A stretch of 64,000 nt of DNA from Atopobium sp. (GCA_022732885.1 JAIJTS010000007.1:16004-80003), one strand, 5' to 3'; positions 8,742 to 17,682 are shown, counted from the stretch's first letter. A program made the numbers and translations. Notes: generated from the letters alone by a model not told the origin.

Positions 8742-8771
8742 TTGACAAGATCTGCTTAATTCAGTTATTCT
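8742..8771 (+). promoter_or_regulatory. Likely promoter of the lipoprotein gene
   Basis: A consensus -35 TTGACA (8742-8747) is followed after 18 nt by TATTCT (8766-8771), which matches 4 of 6 bases of the -10 box. It lies 35 nt before the ATG at 8806. Confidence 0.45.
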
Positions 8772-8805
8772 TGATAAACGTATATAAAACTCAAAGGAGA
8801 CCTTT

Positions 8806-9426
8806 ATGAAGTTTAATAAGATCGGCCTCGTAGCAGTTTCCGCTTCCGCTGTTTTTGCTCTTGCGGGCTGCAATTTTATTCCTAACCTTATTCCTAACCT
8901 TTCTGATTCAGGAACCAACTCTGGTGGTCAGCAGCAGCAACAGCAGCAGACTAAGACTGATGCAAATACAGCAACCAAGCCTTCAGATACCCGTCCTGGT
9001 GATTCTGATGCCAAAGACCTCTATAATTCTCTGATGGACAAGCACAATAGCTCTGAGCAGATTTCTAACGTTCAGAAGTATGTTGATGATGTTAAGAAGA
9101 GTGGCGATAAGACCGAGGTTCTTATTGATACCGATAAGCTTACCGTTACCGTTACGGGCATTGGCGTTGACTACGAAAATTCTAATGGCTATCTGGTAGA
9201 GGTTGTTAACAAGACCGATACAAACATCTTCCTTCAGACAACTGATACTGCCATTGGTAAAGATGAGTTGAGTCTGTTTGTGAATGCAGCTCCTAATGCT
9301 ACTACCAAGGGATTTGCATTCTTTGATCCAGGTGTAAAGCTTGATCCATCCGCATCTGTCCGCGGTAGCATTCTTGCTCTTTATGGTTCTGACTACAGCA
9401 TGGACACCTTCAACGTTATATTCTAA
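8806..9426 (+). CDS. Lipoprotein with DUF4352-like domain
   Basis: 206 residues. A lipoprotein signal peptide ends in the lipobox LAGC, with Cys at about residue 23, so it should be lipidated and held on the outer face of the membrane. A low-complexity linker follows with IPNLIPNL and a run of seven Gln. The C-terminal domain (about residues 105-206, LTVTVTGIGVDYENSNGYLV) looks like the beta-rich telokin-type DUF4352 fold often found in Gram-positive lipoproteins. Function unknown. A strong terminator follows. Confidence 0.8.
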   Translation: MKFNKIGLVAVSASAVFALAGCNFIPNLIPNLSDSGTNSGGQQQQQQQTKTDANTATKPSDTRPGDSDAKDLYNSLMDKHNSSEQISNVQKYVDDVKKSGDKTEVLIDTDKLTVTVTGIGVDYENSNGYLVEVVNKTDTNIFLQTTDTAIGKDELSLFVNAAPNATTKGFAFFDPGVKLDPSASVRGSILALYGSDYSMDTFNVIF

Positions 9427-9450
9427 GTTTTTCTTAGTGTGTTGATTGCA

Positions 9451-9480
9451 AAGGCTCAGCTTCTTGGCTGGGCCTTTTTT
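9451..9480 (+). terminator. Rho-independent terminator after the lipoprotein gene
   Basis: AAGGCTCAGC (9451-9460) pairs with GCTGGGCCTT (9467-9476) and a run of T follows. Confidence 0.88.
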
Positions 9481-9601
9481 GTTAGCGAGAAACTCAGTCA
9501 ATAACAGCTGAATGAGTAACGTTTAAGCAGATAGAATCCGTTAGACTATAGAGTTGTTACATATGATAGAAGCATGTACGCACTAACTATAAGGAGCTAC
9601 G

Positions 9602-10591
9602 ATGCTAGATTCAGGTAAGAATATGGACAGGTCATATAATGATCTTATTTTTTTAAAGCCCCTTTTTCACAATAAGATTTGGGGTGGTAGAAGACTTGCT
9701 GAAGAGTATGGTTACGACATCCCTGAAGGCCCAGTAGGAGAGTGTTGGGCAATTAGTGCACACCCTAGTGGAGACTGTGAAGTTGCGTCTGGTTCATATG
9801 CTGGAAAAACTCTTTCTGAGCTTTGGTCAACACATCGAGAGCTTTTTGGTAATGCAGAAGGAGATCGCTTTCCACTTCTTATTAAAATTCTTGACGCAAA
9901 AGAAGATCTCTCTGTTCAGGTACATCCAGATGATAACTACGCTGCAGAGCACGAGAATGGTTCTCTGGGAAAGTCTGAATGTTGGTACATTCTGGATGCA
10001 AAAGAGAATGGCGATATTGTTGTTGGACAAAATGCTTCTTCAAAAGAAGAGTTCGCTACATTAGTTAAACAAGGCAAGTGGAGCCAACTGCTCAATTATG
10101 TACCAATTAAGTCAGGCGACTTCTTTAGAATCGATCCTGGTACGGTCCACGCTATTAGAACAGGTACGTTAATCCTTGAAACGCAGCAAAGCTCAGATAT
10201 CACGTACCGTGTATATGACTATGATCGTTTGGGAGACGATGGTAAACCTCGTGATTTGCATCTAGCACAGAGTCTTGAGGTCATTGATTATGCACAGAAA
10301 GCCCCAACATCTGGAAAAATTACAGCTCCAGAAATTGACGGTAAAACTGAGCTTATGAGCTGCAAGTACTTCTCGGTAGAAAAATATAAGATTCATAAGT
10401 CAAAAACTATTGCCCAGCCGTGGCCGTTTATGTGCGTAAGTGTTATTGGGGGAGAAGGTACAGTTTGTGCTGGTAGCGGTAAGGGATGTGAACATAAGCT
10501 TTATAAAGGCTCACATTTTATTGCTCCTGCACGTTCTGGTAGTCTGCACTTCTCGGGCAATATGACATTGATTACGTCTCATCTTCTTTAA
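9602..10591 (+). CDS. manA: Mannose-6-phosphate isomerase, class I
   Basis: 329 residues, the size of the short Gram-positive ManA. It interconverts mannose-6-phosphate and fructose-6-phosphate with zinc. Visible family motifs are NKIWGGRRLAEEYGY near residue 22, the zinc region LSVQVHPDDNYA near residue 103 with His, followed by GKSECWYIL, and GTVHAI near residue 182 with the next metal His. AAGGAG stands 6 nt before the ATG. The gene is alone between a terminator and a lipoprotein gene and would feed mannose into glycolysis, along with the fru and PFK genes in this window. Confidence 0.93.
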   Translation: MLDSGKNMDRSYNDLIFLKPLFHNKIWGGRRLAEEYGYDIPEGPVGECWAISAHPSGDCEVASGSYAGKTLSELWSTHRELFGNAEGDRFPLLIKILDAKEDLSVQVHPDDNYAAEHENGSLGKSECWYILDAKENGDIVVGQNASSKEEFATLVKQGKWSQLLNYVPIKSGDFFRIDPGTVHAIRTGTLILETQQSSDITYRVYDYDRLGDDGKPRDLHLAQSLEVIDYAQKAPTSGKITAPEIDGKTELMSCKYFSVEKYKIHKSKTIAQPWPFMCVSVIGGEGTVCAGSGKGCEHKLYKGSHFIAPARSGSLHFSGNMTLITSHLL

Positions 10592-10700
10592 TCAAGATAA
10601 GCAGTCCTTTGAGTTAAATGTTGCACTCTCTATTACATTTGATTTGTTTGAAGTACAATGTAGAGGACTTAAGCCTTTCATACGCTAATAGGAGGAACGT

Positions 10701-11900
10701 ATGAATAAAGAGATGATTACTCGTCGCGCTTTTGCTGGATTGGCTGCAGGAGGTGCCGCCAGTACCCTTGCTGCTTGTAATAGCGATGTTTTGCAGGCAA
10801 TCTTAAATCCTGATTCTGTTCTTAGTGGATCCGATTCACAAAATGGTGGCCAGGGTGGTGACGGTGATAGTTCTTCTAAGTCAGAACTCATTAAACTTGA
10901 AGAGATTCCAGATAATCCAACGTTAACTGGAGATCTTTCCAAGATTGTTACTGGTGTATGGTGTGTTGACAATGGTGTTGGAACTAAAGGTGGATCAAAG
11001 GAAGGCAAAACCTTTGACCATGGCGGCATGCTCAATCAGGGTTATAACGATGGAACCGTTCTTTACTATTCCTTCAAAGAAGACGGCACTTTCTTTATGC
11101 ACAATTTTAAAGGCGTGAAGAATAATGGTAAGTGGGAAGCAAAGGGAACTCTTGTCATTCAATGTACTTATGATGATGGCGATAGTGTCCCTATGACTTT
11201 TGATAAGGACGACAATAATTATTTGAAGTATGCTGATGCCAAGAGTGAGATTACGTTTAATTTTAAAAAGCTTTCTGACAATCCAGACAATACTTCACAG
11301 ATTGCTTATATTGATGGCCAGGTAGTCAATTTTGCCGCTACAATTCCAGGTACGTATTATCTTGTCGGCTTGCACTATGCAGATGGCTCTAAAGAAGATC
11401 TGACCAGTGATCAGATTGAGTCTATGAATAAGGGTTCTGGCGCAGCGTATACCTTCTCTGCTCATAAGGAGGGAACTGCTGCACTGTTCTATCCAGACGG
11501 TAGCGTTTCTCCTATTCAGATTGTTGCAGAAGAGCCTTCGTCAGATGGTCTCTCTTTCCCCATTCTTGCTCAGGGTTTTTCACAAGACCAACAGATATCT
11601 AAGTCTGTTCTATACACTACTGCGGAAGATAAAAAGGTTCTCAGTATTGATACTCCTGGATATACTCTTAAGTTTGCCCTCATTAATCACCGTGAGGATA
11701 ATTGGGCTAAATATGCGTATCCACCAAAGGCTCAGTTCCCTTGGCAGCCAGATGGTAAGGGTGGCTATACGCTAGTAACGCCTACTTCTTCTGGTTCTGG
11801 TAACGGCGGCAGCTCTTCTGGTAACGGCGGCAGCTCTTCAGGAAATGGCGGTAGTTCCTCAGGAAATGGCGGCGGCAAGGGCGGTTCTGGTAAGAAATAG
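10701..11900 (+). CDS. Lipoprotein with Gly/Ser repeat tail
   Basis: 399 residues. The N terminus TRRAFAGLAAGG followed by LAAC combines a twin-arginine-like stretch with a lipobox (Cys about residue 26), so export by Tat and lipidation are both possible. After an acidic Ser/Gly linker comes a beta-rich body (about 75-355) with FKEDGTFFMHNFKGVKNNGKW, like lipocalin or DUF-type lipoproteins (quoted in part); no name can be given. The last 40 residues are SSSGNGG-type repeats. GGAGG precedes the ATG and a perfect terminator follows. Confidence 0.78.
   Translation: MNKEMITRRAFAGLAAGGAASTLAACNSDVLQAILNPDSVLSGSDSQNGGQGGDGDSSSKSELIKLEEIPDNPTLTGDLSKIVTGVWCVDNGVGTKGGSKEGKTFDHGGMLNQGYNDGTVLYYSFKEDGTFFMHNFKGVKNNGKWEAKGTLVIQCTYDDGDSVPMTFDKDDNNYLKYADAKSEITFNFKKLSDNPDNTSQIAYIDGQVVNFAATIPGTYYLVGLHYADGSKEDLTSDQIESMNKGSGAAYTFSAHKEGTAALFYPDGSVSPIQIVAEEPSSDGLSFPILAQGFSQDQQISKSVLYTTAEDKKVLSIDTPGYTLKFALINHREDNWAKYAYPPKAQFPWQPDGKGGYTLVTPTSSGSGNGGSSSGNGGSSSGNGGSSSGNGGGKGGSGKK
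11791..11874 (+). repeat. 21-bp tandem repeats coding SSSGNGG
   Basis: Roughly four in-frame copies of a 21-bp unit encode Ser-Ser-Ser-Gly-Asn-Gly-Gly. The first two copies are nearly identical in DNA and the later ones have drifted at third positions. Such tracts can change copy number. Confidence 0.8.
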
Positions 11901-11931
11901 TTACAGCCGTTTCTGTCATCTTTTACTAACA

Positions 11932-11966
11932 AAAAAAGCAGGCATATGATATGCCTGCTTTTTTCT
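11932..11966. terminator. Bidirectional terminator
   Basis: GCAGGCATAT is followed by its complement ATATGCCTGC (11938-11958), with A-runs before and T-runs after. It can serve the lipoprotein gene on + and the mscL gene on -. Confidence 0.88.
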
Positions 11967-12016
11967 TGTATGTACTCTAGGTACGTAAAGAGCGTGCTTA
12001 CAGCTTAACGATGATG

Positions 12017-12466
12017 TTACGCAGCGTGTGCGCCGCCCTCAATCTCACCAGTGCAGTGTGGGCAGCGAGTTGCGCCTTCTTTAACCTCTTCAAGGCAGTG
12101 TGGGCAATGTGGAGCTGCAACTTCTTCAACAGCCTCTTCTTCGTCCTTCTTAAGCTTGGAAGCCTTCATAAACTTGTTGAGGGCCTTAACCATGCAGAAG
12201 ACAATGAATGCAATGATCAAGAAGTTGATGATTGCGCTGATAAATGCTCCAAAGTCAATGCCGTTCTGGGTACCAGGGACTGGAATGGAAAGACCAGACA
12301 CCTCGGTGCCGCCGCCAGAAACCAGCTTAATAAATGGGTTAATGATGTCATTGACAAGGGAGGTAACAATAGCGGTAAATGCGCCGCCAATGATGATACC
12401 AATAGCCATGTCCATGACATTACCCTGCTGGATAAACTCTTTGAACTCCTCAAAAAACTTTTTCAT
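12017..12466 (-). CDS. mscL: Large-conductance mechanosensitive channel with C-terminal zinc ribbon
   Basis: 149 residues. The MscL core is clear: FFEEFKEFIQQGNVMDMAIG at the N terminus, TM1 at about 15-43 with the Gly/Ala pore pattern, a periplasmic loop near 50-70 and TM2 at about 72-97. The channel opens on membrane tension to release solutes. The unusual part is the tail: after an acidic linker two CPHC pairs (121-124 and 135-138) form a short zinc-ribbon-like knuckle in the cytoplasm. I chose the ATG at 12466 with AAAGGT upstream; a longer frame to 12508 lacks support. The tail is encoded without any frameshift. Confidence 0.92.
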   Translation of the reverse strand: MKKFFEEFKEFIQQGNVMDMAIGIIIGGAFTAIVTSLVNDIINPFIKLVSGGGTEVSGLSIPVPGTQNGIDFGAFISAIINFLIIAFIVFCMVKALNKFMKASKLKKDEEEAVEEVAAPHCPHCLEEVKEGATRCPHCTGEIEGGAHAA

Positions 12467-12527
12467 TTCATACCTTTCATGTAATGGGTAGAGGATAGTT
12501 ATTTTCACTCGTGCTTATGGTGTACGC

Positions 12528-14084
12528 TTATGCGCTGGTTAGACCATAAATGCGAGAGTATTTGTCGGTTAGATACTTAGTGTAGTAGTGGACGTCAAAT
12601 GGCTCGCCGCATGCGCCTAAGATGAGCTCCTTGGAGTCTTTTGCGCGACCCCAAGTCCAGATGCGGCTACCAAGCCATTCCCTGATTGGAGCAAGGTCTC
12701 CAGATGCGCAGACGGCATCAAAGTCCATGCCCTCAGCAATCATGGCGTGCTTGTACTGAGCACCATAAGCGCTACCTAGAGCATAGGTTGGGAAGTAACC
12801 AAACTCACCCCATGACCAGTGAACATCCTGAAGAGCGCCTTCGGTATTATTTGGAACCGTAACGCCCAGGTACTGCTTGTACTTCTCGGCCCAAAGAGCT
12901 GGGACATCTTTTGCAGTAATCTCGCCAGCCAAAAGTGCCTGCTCCATCTCATAACGAATAAGAATGTGCAGTGGATACGTGAGCTCGTCTGCCTCGGTAC
13001 GAATGAGACTTGGCTGTACCTTATTAGCTGCCGAGAAGAGCTGGAAGGCAGTAACACGATTAAGCTGGCCAGGGAAGTGCTTACGCATAAGCTGGATTAG
13101 AGGCTCAGCAAATGCCTCAGAAAGACCAACGTAGTTCTCAAAGAATCTGGACTGGGATTCATGCATACCCATAGAGGTGCCAGAGCTTAGAGAAGTGAAT
13201 CGGTACTCCCAGTTGATTCCTTGTTCGTAGAGGGCATGGCCGTTCTCATGCAGCATGGAATAGACATTGGAAAGGACGTTGTTCTCGTAAGCGTGGCTGG
13301 CAACCATGACAAAGCCAATACCAGGGCCACCAGTGTAAGGGTGCTCGGTTTTACCAAGCCAATAAGCATCCTCGTCAAGACCCTGAAGTTTTACCAGGTC
13401 CTTTGCAAGGTCCCACTGACGATTGACGTCAAACTTGCCCTCAAGAGGCTTGGTGCTTGGCTGGCGCTTTGAAGCCATGCAATCGGCAACCAGAGGAACT
13501 ACCACTTCTTTAACGTTATTGAAGAAGGTGTTGTAGAACTCTCTGTTGGTATCGTGCTCAAAATCGCTAAGCAACAGGTCATATGGATCTTTGGAAGCAT
13601 CGCGGGCCTGGCACATCTCTTTGCAAAGCTCAATCAGGCCGTCCAGCTTTGGTGCAAACAGTGACCAGTCATCGCTGCTCTTTGCCTGCTCCCAGACCTC
13701 GTTAGCCTCTGTGGCAAGACGAACAAAGTTACTCTGCAGCTCAACAGGTACGTCTACCAGCTTACTTCTATCACGGCGAAGAATTTTTACTTGTGCTCGA
13801 TGAGTTTCATCAAGCAGTGCGCGGTTCTCGTGAAGTCTATCAAGCAGTGCGCCAACAGCAGGATCGCAGAGGGTCTCCTGGACTTGTTCGCCAAGGATTG
13901 CCAGAGCTTCTCCACGCTCTTCAGCAGCTTTTTTTGGATCAATACATGGTCCAAAAGAACCAATCTCGTTAGCTGCATAGCTGAGGGCAAAAAGTTTCTT
14001 TTCTAGCTCATCAAGTTTAGCGATATCATTGCGGGGATTTGAAAGCGCTGCATTTAATTCAACAGTGTTATTTGCGCTGTCCAT
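12528..14084 (-). CDS. M32 family metallo-carboxypeptidase
   Basis: 518 residues, the usual length of M32 (Taq-type) carboxypeptidases, which remove C-terminal amino acids from peptides using a metal. The zinc site HENGH is at 279-283 (HExxH form), followed by the family motif GMHESQSRFFEN near 310. GIGFVMVASHAYENN lies before it. No signal peptide, so a cytosolic peptide-recycling enzyme. AGAGGA precedes the ATG. It diverges from the aminotransferase gene across 193 nt that must hold both promoters. Confidence 0.93.
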   Translation of the reverse strand: MDSANNTVELNAALSNPRNDIAKLDELEKKLFALSYAANEIGSFGPCIDPKKAAEERGEALAILGEQVQETLCDPAVGALLDRLHENRALLDETHRAQVKILRRDRSKLVDVPVELQSNFVRLATEANEVWEQAKSSDDWSLFAPKLDGLIELCKEMCQARDASKDPYDLLLSDFEHDTNREFYNTFFNNVKEVVVPLVADCMASKRQPSTKPLEGKFDVNRQWDLAKDLVKLQGLDEDAYWLGKTEHPYTGGPGIGFVMVASHAYENNVLSNVYSMLHENGHALYEQGINWEYRFTSLSSGTSMGMHESQSRFFENYVGLSEAFAEPLIQLMRKHFPGQLNRVTAFQLFSAANKVQPSLIRTEADELTYPLHILIRYEMEQALLAGEITAKDVPALWAEKYKQYLGVTVPNNTEGALQDVHWSWGEFGYFPTYALGSAYGAQYKHAMIAEGMDFDAVCASGDLAPIREWLGSRIWTWGRAKDSKELILGACGEPFDVHYYTKYLTDKYSRIYGLTSA

Positions 14085-14277
14085 AAAAATCCTCTCTACA
14101 AAATTAGATGTGACCAGTTATTTTATTGGTCTACAAAACCGTTCAGCGTTTACGCTATATTTTACCCTGTAATTTGTTCATATTTGAGCGATACTAAAAA
14201 GACTACGTCCTAAAACAATAAGCACATCTTTTCGGCACAATTTTGTCTCAAGATGACTTGTAAGGAGTAAAAGTTCT

Positions 14278-15576
14278 ATGGATGACAGCAGAATCTCGTT
14301 TGATCAATGGTCTGATCTGTACGCTGATCGAGTTCAAACCATGCGAAAGAGTGAAGTACGAGATTTATTTGCCGCCTTGTCTCGTCCAGGCATTATCGCA
14401 TTGTCTGGTGGACTTCCAGATATTTCTTCGCTGCCGCTTGATCAGGTTGCAGAGTGTGCTCGACGCTGTGTTGCCGTTGAAGGTCTTAGATCACTTCAGT
14501 ACGGTAACTCCGATGGCCGTATTGAGTGCAGAAGAACCGTTTGCAAAATTTTAGCAGCTCAGGGCGTTGAAGCTGATCCTGATGAGATGATTTTGACTTC
14601 TGGCTCTCAGCAGGCGCTTGACTTCTTAGGTCGCGTTTTCCTTAATCCAGGTGACGATATTATCTGTGAGGGTCCAAGTTATCTTGGAGCGTTTCAGGCA
14701 TTCTCTGCGTATGAGCCTACCGTTCACACTATTGATATGGACGAAGAGGGTATTAGAACTGATTTGCTTGAGGTAAAGCTTAAAGAGCTGGCAAGCCAAG
14801 GTAGAAAGCCCAAGTTCATCTACGTTATTCCTAACTTTAACAATCCTGCAGGTATTACTATGTCAATGTCAAGGCGTTTGCGTCTTCTTGAGTTGGCTCA
14901 CCTGTACAATATTCCTGTGGTAGAAGATGATCCGTATGGTCTTATCCGCTTTGAGGGAGAAGATCTAACGCGTCTTAAAACGCTTGATCCAAACGTTATT
15001 TATTTGGGTACTACCTCAAAGATTTTTGCTCCTGGATTGCGTCTTGCATGGATGGTTGCGCCTCGTCACTTCCTTGAGCGCATCAACCTTGCTAAGTCTG
15101 GTTCTGATCTGTGTACCAGTCCGTTTAACATGATTCTTGCCGAGCACTACTTCAATGAAGTTGATTGGCAGGCAGCGCTTGAGGTGTCTAAGTCTCGATA
15201 TAAAGAGAGAAAAGACGCCATGTTGGCAGCGCTTGCGGAGTTCTTCCCTAAAGACGTTACCTGGACTAAGCCAGAAGGTGGTCTGTTCCTGTGGGTAACC
15301 TTCCCACCATACCTTAACACTGAGCAGTTGCTTCCTCGTGCAATCGAAGAGGGAGTTGCCTTTGTACCGGGTGTTTATTGCTATCCTGACCAGCGTATTA
15401 GTTCAAGTATGCGTCTGTGTTACTCATTTGAGACGCCAGAGCGCATCTACGAGGCAATTCGCAGGTTGTCTTTGTGCGTACAAGATCGTATGGCGCTGTA
15501 TCGCGCATTTTTGGAAGCAGGGGCTCTACCTGAGTCTTCTCATTCTGAATCTTATTCTTCTGCAAAGGAGTGTTAA
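14278..15576 (+). CDS. PLP-dependent class I/II aminotransferase (2-aminoadipate aminotransferase-like)
   Basis: 432 residues. It resembles the aminotransferase half of MocR proteins and 2-aminoadipate/aromatic aminotransferases such as LysN, without any GntR DNA-binding domain. Seen are SGGLPDISSLPLDQ, LTSGSQQALDFLGRVFLNPG, VIPNFNNPAGITMS, VVEDDPYGLIRFE and the PLP-lysine block GTTSKIFAPGLRLAW with Lys in TSK. A C-terminal extension rich in Ser is present. AAGGAG lies upstream of the ATG. It leads a three-gene operon with a Ddl-like ATP-grasp protein 2 nt downstream and a ROK kinase. Its exact substrate is unknown. Confidence 0.85.
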   Translation: MDDSRISFDQWSDLYADRVQTMRKSEVRDLFAALSRPGIIALSGGLPDISSLPLDQVAECARRCVAVEGLRSLQYGNSDGRIECRRTVCKILAAQGVEADPDEMILTSGSQQALDFLGRVFLNPGDDIICEGPSYLGAFQAFSAYEPTVHTIDMDEEGIRTDLLEVKLKELASQGRKPKFIYVIPNFNNPAGITMSMSRRLRLLELAHLYNIPVVEDDPYGLIRFEGEDLTRLKTLDPNVIYLGTTSKIFAPGLRLAWMVAPRHFLERINLAKSGSDLCTSPFNMILAEHYFNEVDWQAALEVSKSRYKERKDAMLAALAEFFPKDVTWTKPEGGLFLWVTFPPYLNTEQLLPRAIEEGVAFVPGVYCYPDQRISSSMRLCYSFETPERIYEAIRRLSLCVQDRMALYRAFLEAGALPESSHSESYSSAKEC

Positions 15577-15578
15577 GT

Positions 15579-16580
15579 ATGGCTACAAAAGTTGCTGTCA
15601 TTATGGGTGGAGCTTCATTTGAGAGGAACTTCTCGCTCAAAAGTGGAGCTCTTGTTTCAGAGGCTCTGGAGAAACAGGGCTATGAGGTTGTGCCTCTTGA
15701 TGCTGATGCTCATCTGGTAGACACTCTGAGGGCCGAGAAACCCGATGTTGCTTTTGTTTGTCTTCATGGCTCAGGTGGAGAAGATGGTGCAGTACCAGCA
15801 CTTTTGGAGTTTCTTAAGATTCCGTATGTGGGTTCAAGGCCTGCATCTTGCAGGGCTGCATGGAATAAGGCAGATATGCCGTTCATTGTGCGCCAGGCTT
15901 GGTCAAAGGAGGAGTCTGAAGTTATTTGGCCTCCTCAGATTGTTCTGACTGCAAGCGCTTTTAAAGATCTGGGGGCAGCAGCTGCTCTTGACTTGGTTCC
16001 TGAGCGTCTTGGTGGCGGCGTTGGCTTTCCTCTAGCAGTTAAACCAGTCCACGGTGGCTCTGCTATGGGACTTTCTAAAGTTGATAGTGCAGAGCAGCTT
16101 GGACAGGCACTGCTTGGCGCATTTAGCTTTGATGACTCCGTTATTATCCAGCAGTGGGTTGATGGGGTTGAGGTAAGCGTTACGGTGCTGTCTGATGCAG
16201 AAGGTAAGAAGACTCTGCCTCCAGTAGAGATTTCAGTGACCGAGGGTATTTACGATACAGATGCTCGCCTTGATCCAGAGCGTATCCAGCATTTCTGCCC
16301 TCCTCGCTCTGAGTCTTTGTCAGCTCTTGGCGCAGATCCAGCTGTTGCTCGTGAGGCTCTTGAACGCGCCGCACTTGAGGTGTTTACTGCGTACGGATGC
16401 AGAGATCTTGCGCGAATTGATTTTATCTGGGATGGACATCACGTTATGGTCATGGGTTTGAAGACGTTCCCAGGACTCACTGAGACCTCGCTTGTTCCAA
16501 TGGCAATTGAGACTGCGGGATACGCTGTTGAAGATGTTCTTGCACGACTTGTTGAGGGAGCACTTAAGCGTGGCAACTAG
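15579..16580 (+). CDS. D-alanine-D-alanine ligase-like ATP-grasp protein, active site altered
   Basis: 333 residues with the whole Ddl fold: MGGASFERNFSLKSG at the N terminus (with the Glu that binds the first D-Ala), CLHGSGGEDGAVPALLE, VKPVHGGSAMGLSKV and the end GLTETSLVPM. However, where Ddl has the metal ligands Glu and Asn in an E-x-N-T-x-P-G motif, this protein has MGLKTFPG, so Glu is Gly and Asn is Lys. The omega-loop Lys-Tyr is Arg-Leu (DARLDPE). The Asp of ARIDF is kept. It may be a ligase with changed chemistry, or inactive. Start ATG 15579 uses AAAGGAG inside the end of the aminotransferase gene. It is the second gene of the operon. Confidence 0.8.
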   Translation: MATKVAVIMGGASFERNFSLKSGALVSEALEKQGYEVVPLDADAHLVDTLRAEKPDVAFVCLHGSGGEDGAVPALLEFLKIPYVGSRPASCRAAWNKADMPFIVRQAWSKEESEVIWPPQIVLTASAFKDLGAAAALDLVPERLGGGVGFPLAVKPVHGGSAMGLSKVDSAEQLGQALLGAFSFDDSVIIQQWVDGVEVSVTVLSDAEGKKTLPPVEISVTEGIYDTDARLDPERIQHFCPPRSESLSALGADPAVAREALERAALEVFTAYGCRDLARIDFIWDGHHVMVMGLKTFPGLTETSLVPMAIETAGYAVEDVLARLVEGALKRGN

Positions 16581-16587
16581 GAGGGTC

Positions 16588-17556
16588 ATGGAATACGTAC
16601 TGGGCATTGATGTTGGTGGCACCTCCATCAAACTGGGACTGTTCTCAGCAGAGGGAGAATTGCTTTCTGAGCAGAAGGTTAAGACACCAGCACTTGATAA
16701 CGAGGACGGTTATCAGACGGTAACCGATGCCATTAGGCTTATCGTTCATGGTCAAAAGGCTAGCCGCAATGATGTTATTGCGTGTGGTTTGGATATTCCA
16801 GGTCCTGTTGCAGATGACGGAACCGTTGGTCTTCTCGCCAATGTAGATATTGACCCCGAGGGATTAGTGCAGGCAATCAATATGTGTCTGCCAAATGCGA
16901 CCATTGCGTTTGTCAACGATGCAAACGCTGCCGCTCTTGGCGAGGCTTGGGCTGGTGTTGCTGTGGGCGTGCCGTCTTTTGTGCTGATAGCGCTGGGAAC
17001 AGGCGTCGGAGCTGGTGTTGTTGTAGATGGCAAGCTGGTCGCGGGCGCCTTTGGTGCTGGCGGTGAGATTGGCCATATTATTGTCGAACCAGAAGAGACA
17101 CTGACCTGCGGTTGTGGTCGTCATGGCTGTTTGGAACAATATGCTTCCGCAAAAGGTGTTGTCCGTCTGTACCTGGAAGAATGTGCAGAGCGCGGTGTTG
17201 TTCCTGTGAATATTGAGCATGAGACCGATACCGTATCTGTGTTTAGAGCCCACGCTCAAGGCGATGAGTGCGCAACTCTTGCCATACATAAGATGTGTCA
17301 CTATTTGGGCCTTGCTATGGCGCAGGTTTCGTGCGTGGTTGATCCTGCTATGTTTTTGATAGGCGGTGGTGTGGCAGGATCGTTTGCAACATTTGCTTCG
17401 GAGCTTCGCGAGAGCTTTGAGCAGTACGCTTTACCTGTTAGCCAAGGTGCTCGTATTGAGGCTGCAAGCCTAGGAAATCAGGCTGCGATGTATGGTTGTG
17501 CGTATGAGGCATTGCGTCTGAGAAAAGAGCGTTTTGGTCAAGAGAATGTAGAGTAA
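16588..17556 (+). CDS. ROK-family sugar kinase (glucokinase-like)
   Basis: 322 residues. N-terminal ATP-binding GIDVGGTSIKLG at residues 6-17, a second phosphate loop ALGTGVGAGVVVDG, and the ROK zinc signature CGCGRHGCLEQYAS, with His in GGEIGHI before it. There is no HTH, so a kinase and not a repressor. The likely reaction is ATP-dependent phosphorylation of glucose or another hexose or amino sugar. GGAGGG precedes the ATG at 16588, 7 nt after the Ddl-like gene; the longer frame from 16492 lies inside that gene. It closes the operon, with a strong terminator downstream. Confidence 0.88.
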   Translation: MEYVLGIDVGGTSIKLGLFSAEGELLSEQKVKTPALDNEDGYQTVTDAIRLIVHGQKASRNDVIACGLDIPGPVADDGTVGLLANVDIDPEGLVQAINMCLPNATIAFVNDANAAALGEAWAGVAVGVPSFVLIALGTGVGAGVVVDGKLVAGAFGAGGEIGHIIVEPEETLTCGCGRHGCLEQYASAKGVVRLYLEECAERGVVPVNIEHETDTVSVFRAHAQGDECATLAIHKMCHYLGLAMAQVSCVVDPAMFLIGGGVAGSFATFASELRESFEQYALPVSQGARIEAASLGNQAAMYGCAYEALRLRKERFGQENVE

Positions 17557-17646
17557 GTAGATACTTCCTGCAATTGACTTTTGGCCTAACGTTTCTATGC
17601 AAAACATAACTAACCAACTAATTTTTACGTAAAAGTATGGTTATTT

Positions 17647-17682
17647 AAGCTGCTCAGTGCTAACATTGAGCAGCTTTTTTGG
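17647..17682 (+). terminator. Rho-independent terminator of the aminotransferase-ROK operon
   Basis: AAGCTGCTCAGTG (17647-17659) pairs with CATTGAGCAGCTT (17664-17676) and a run of T follows. Confidence 0.88.

Noticed and set aside
11791..11874. Repeated DNA as a CRISPR or VNTR array
   Set aside because: The units are in-frame codons of a lipoprotein tail without spacers, so it is a coding tandem repeat.
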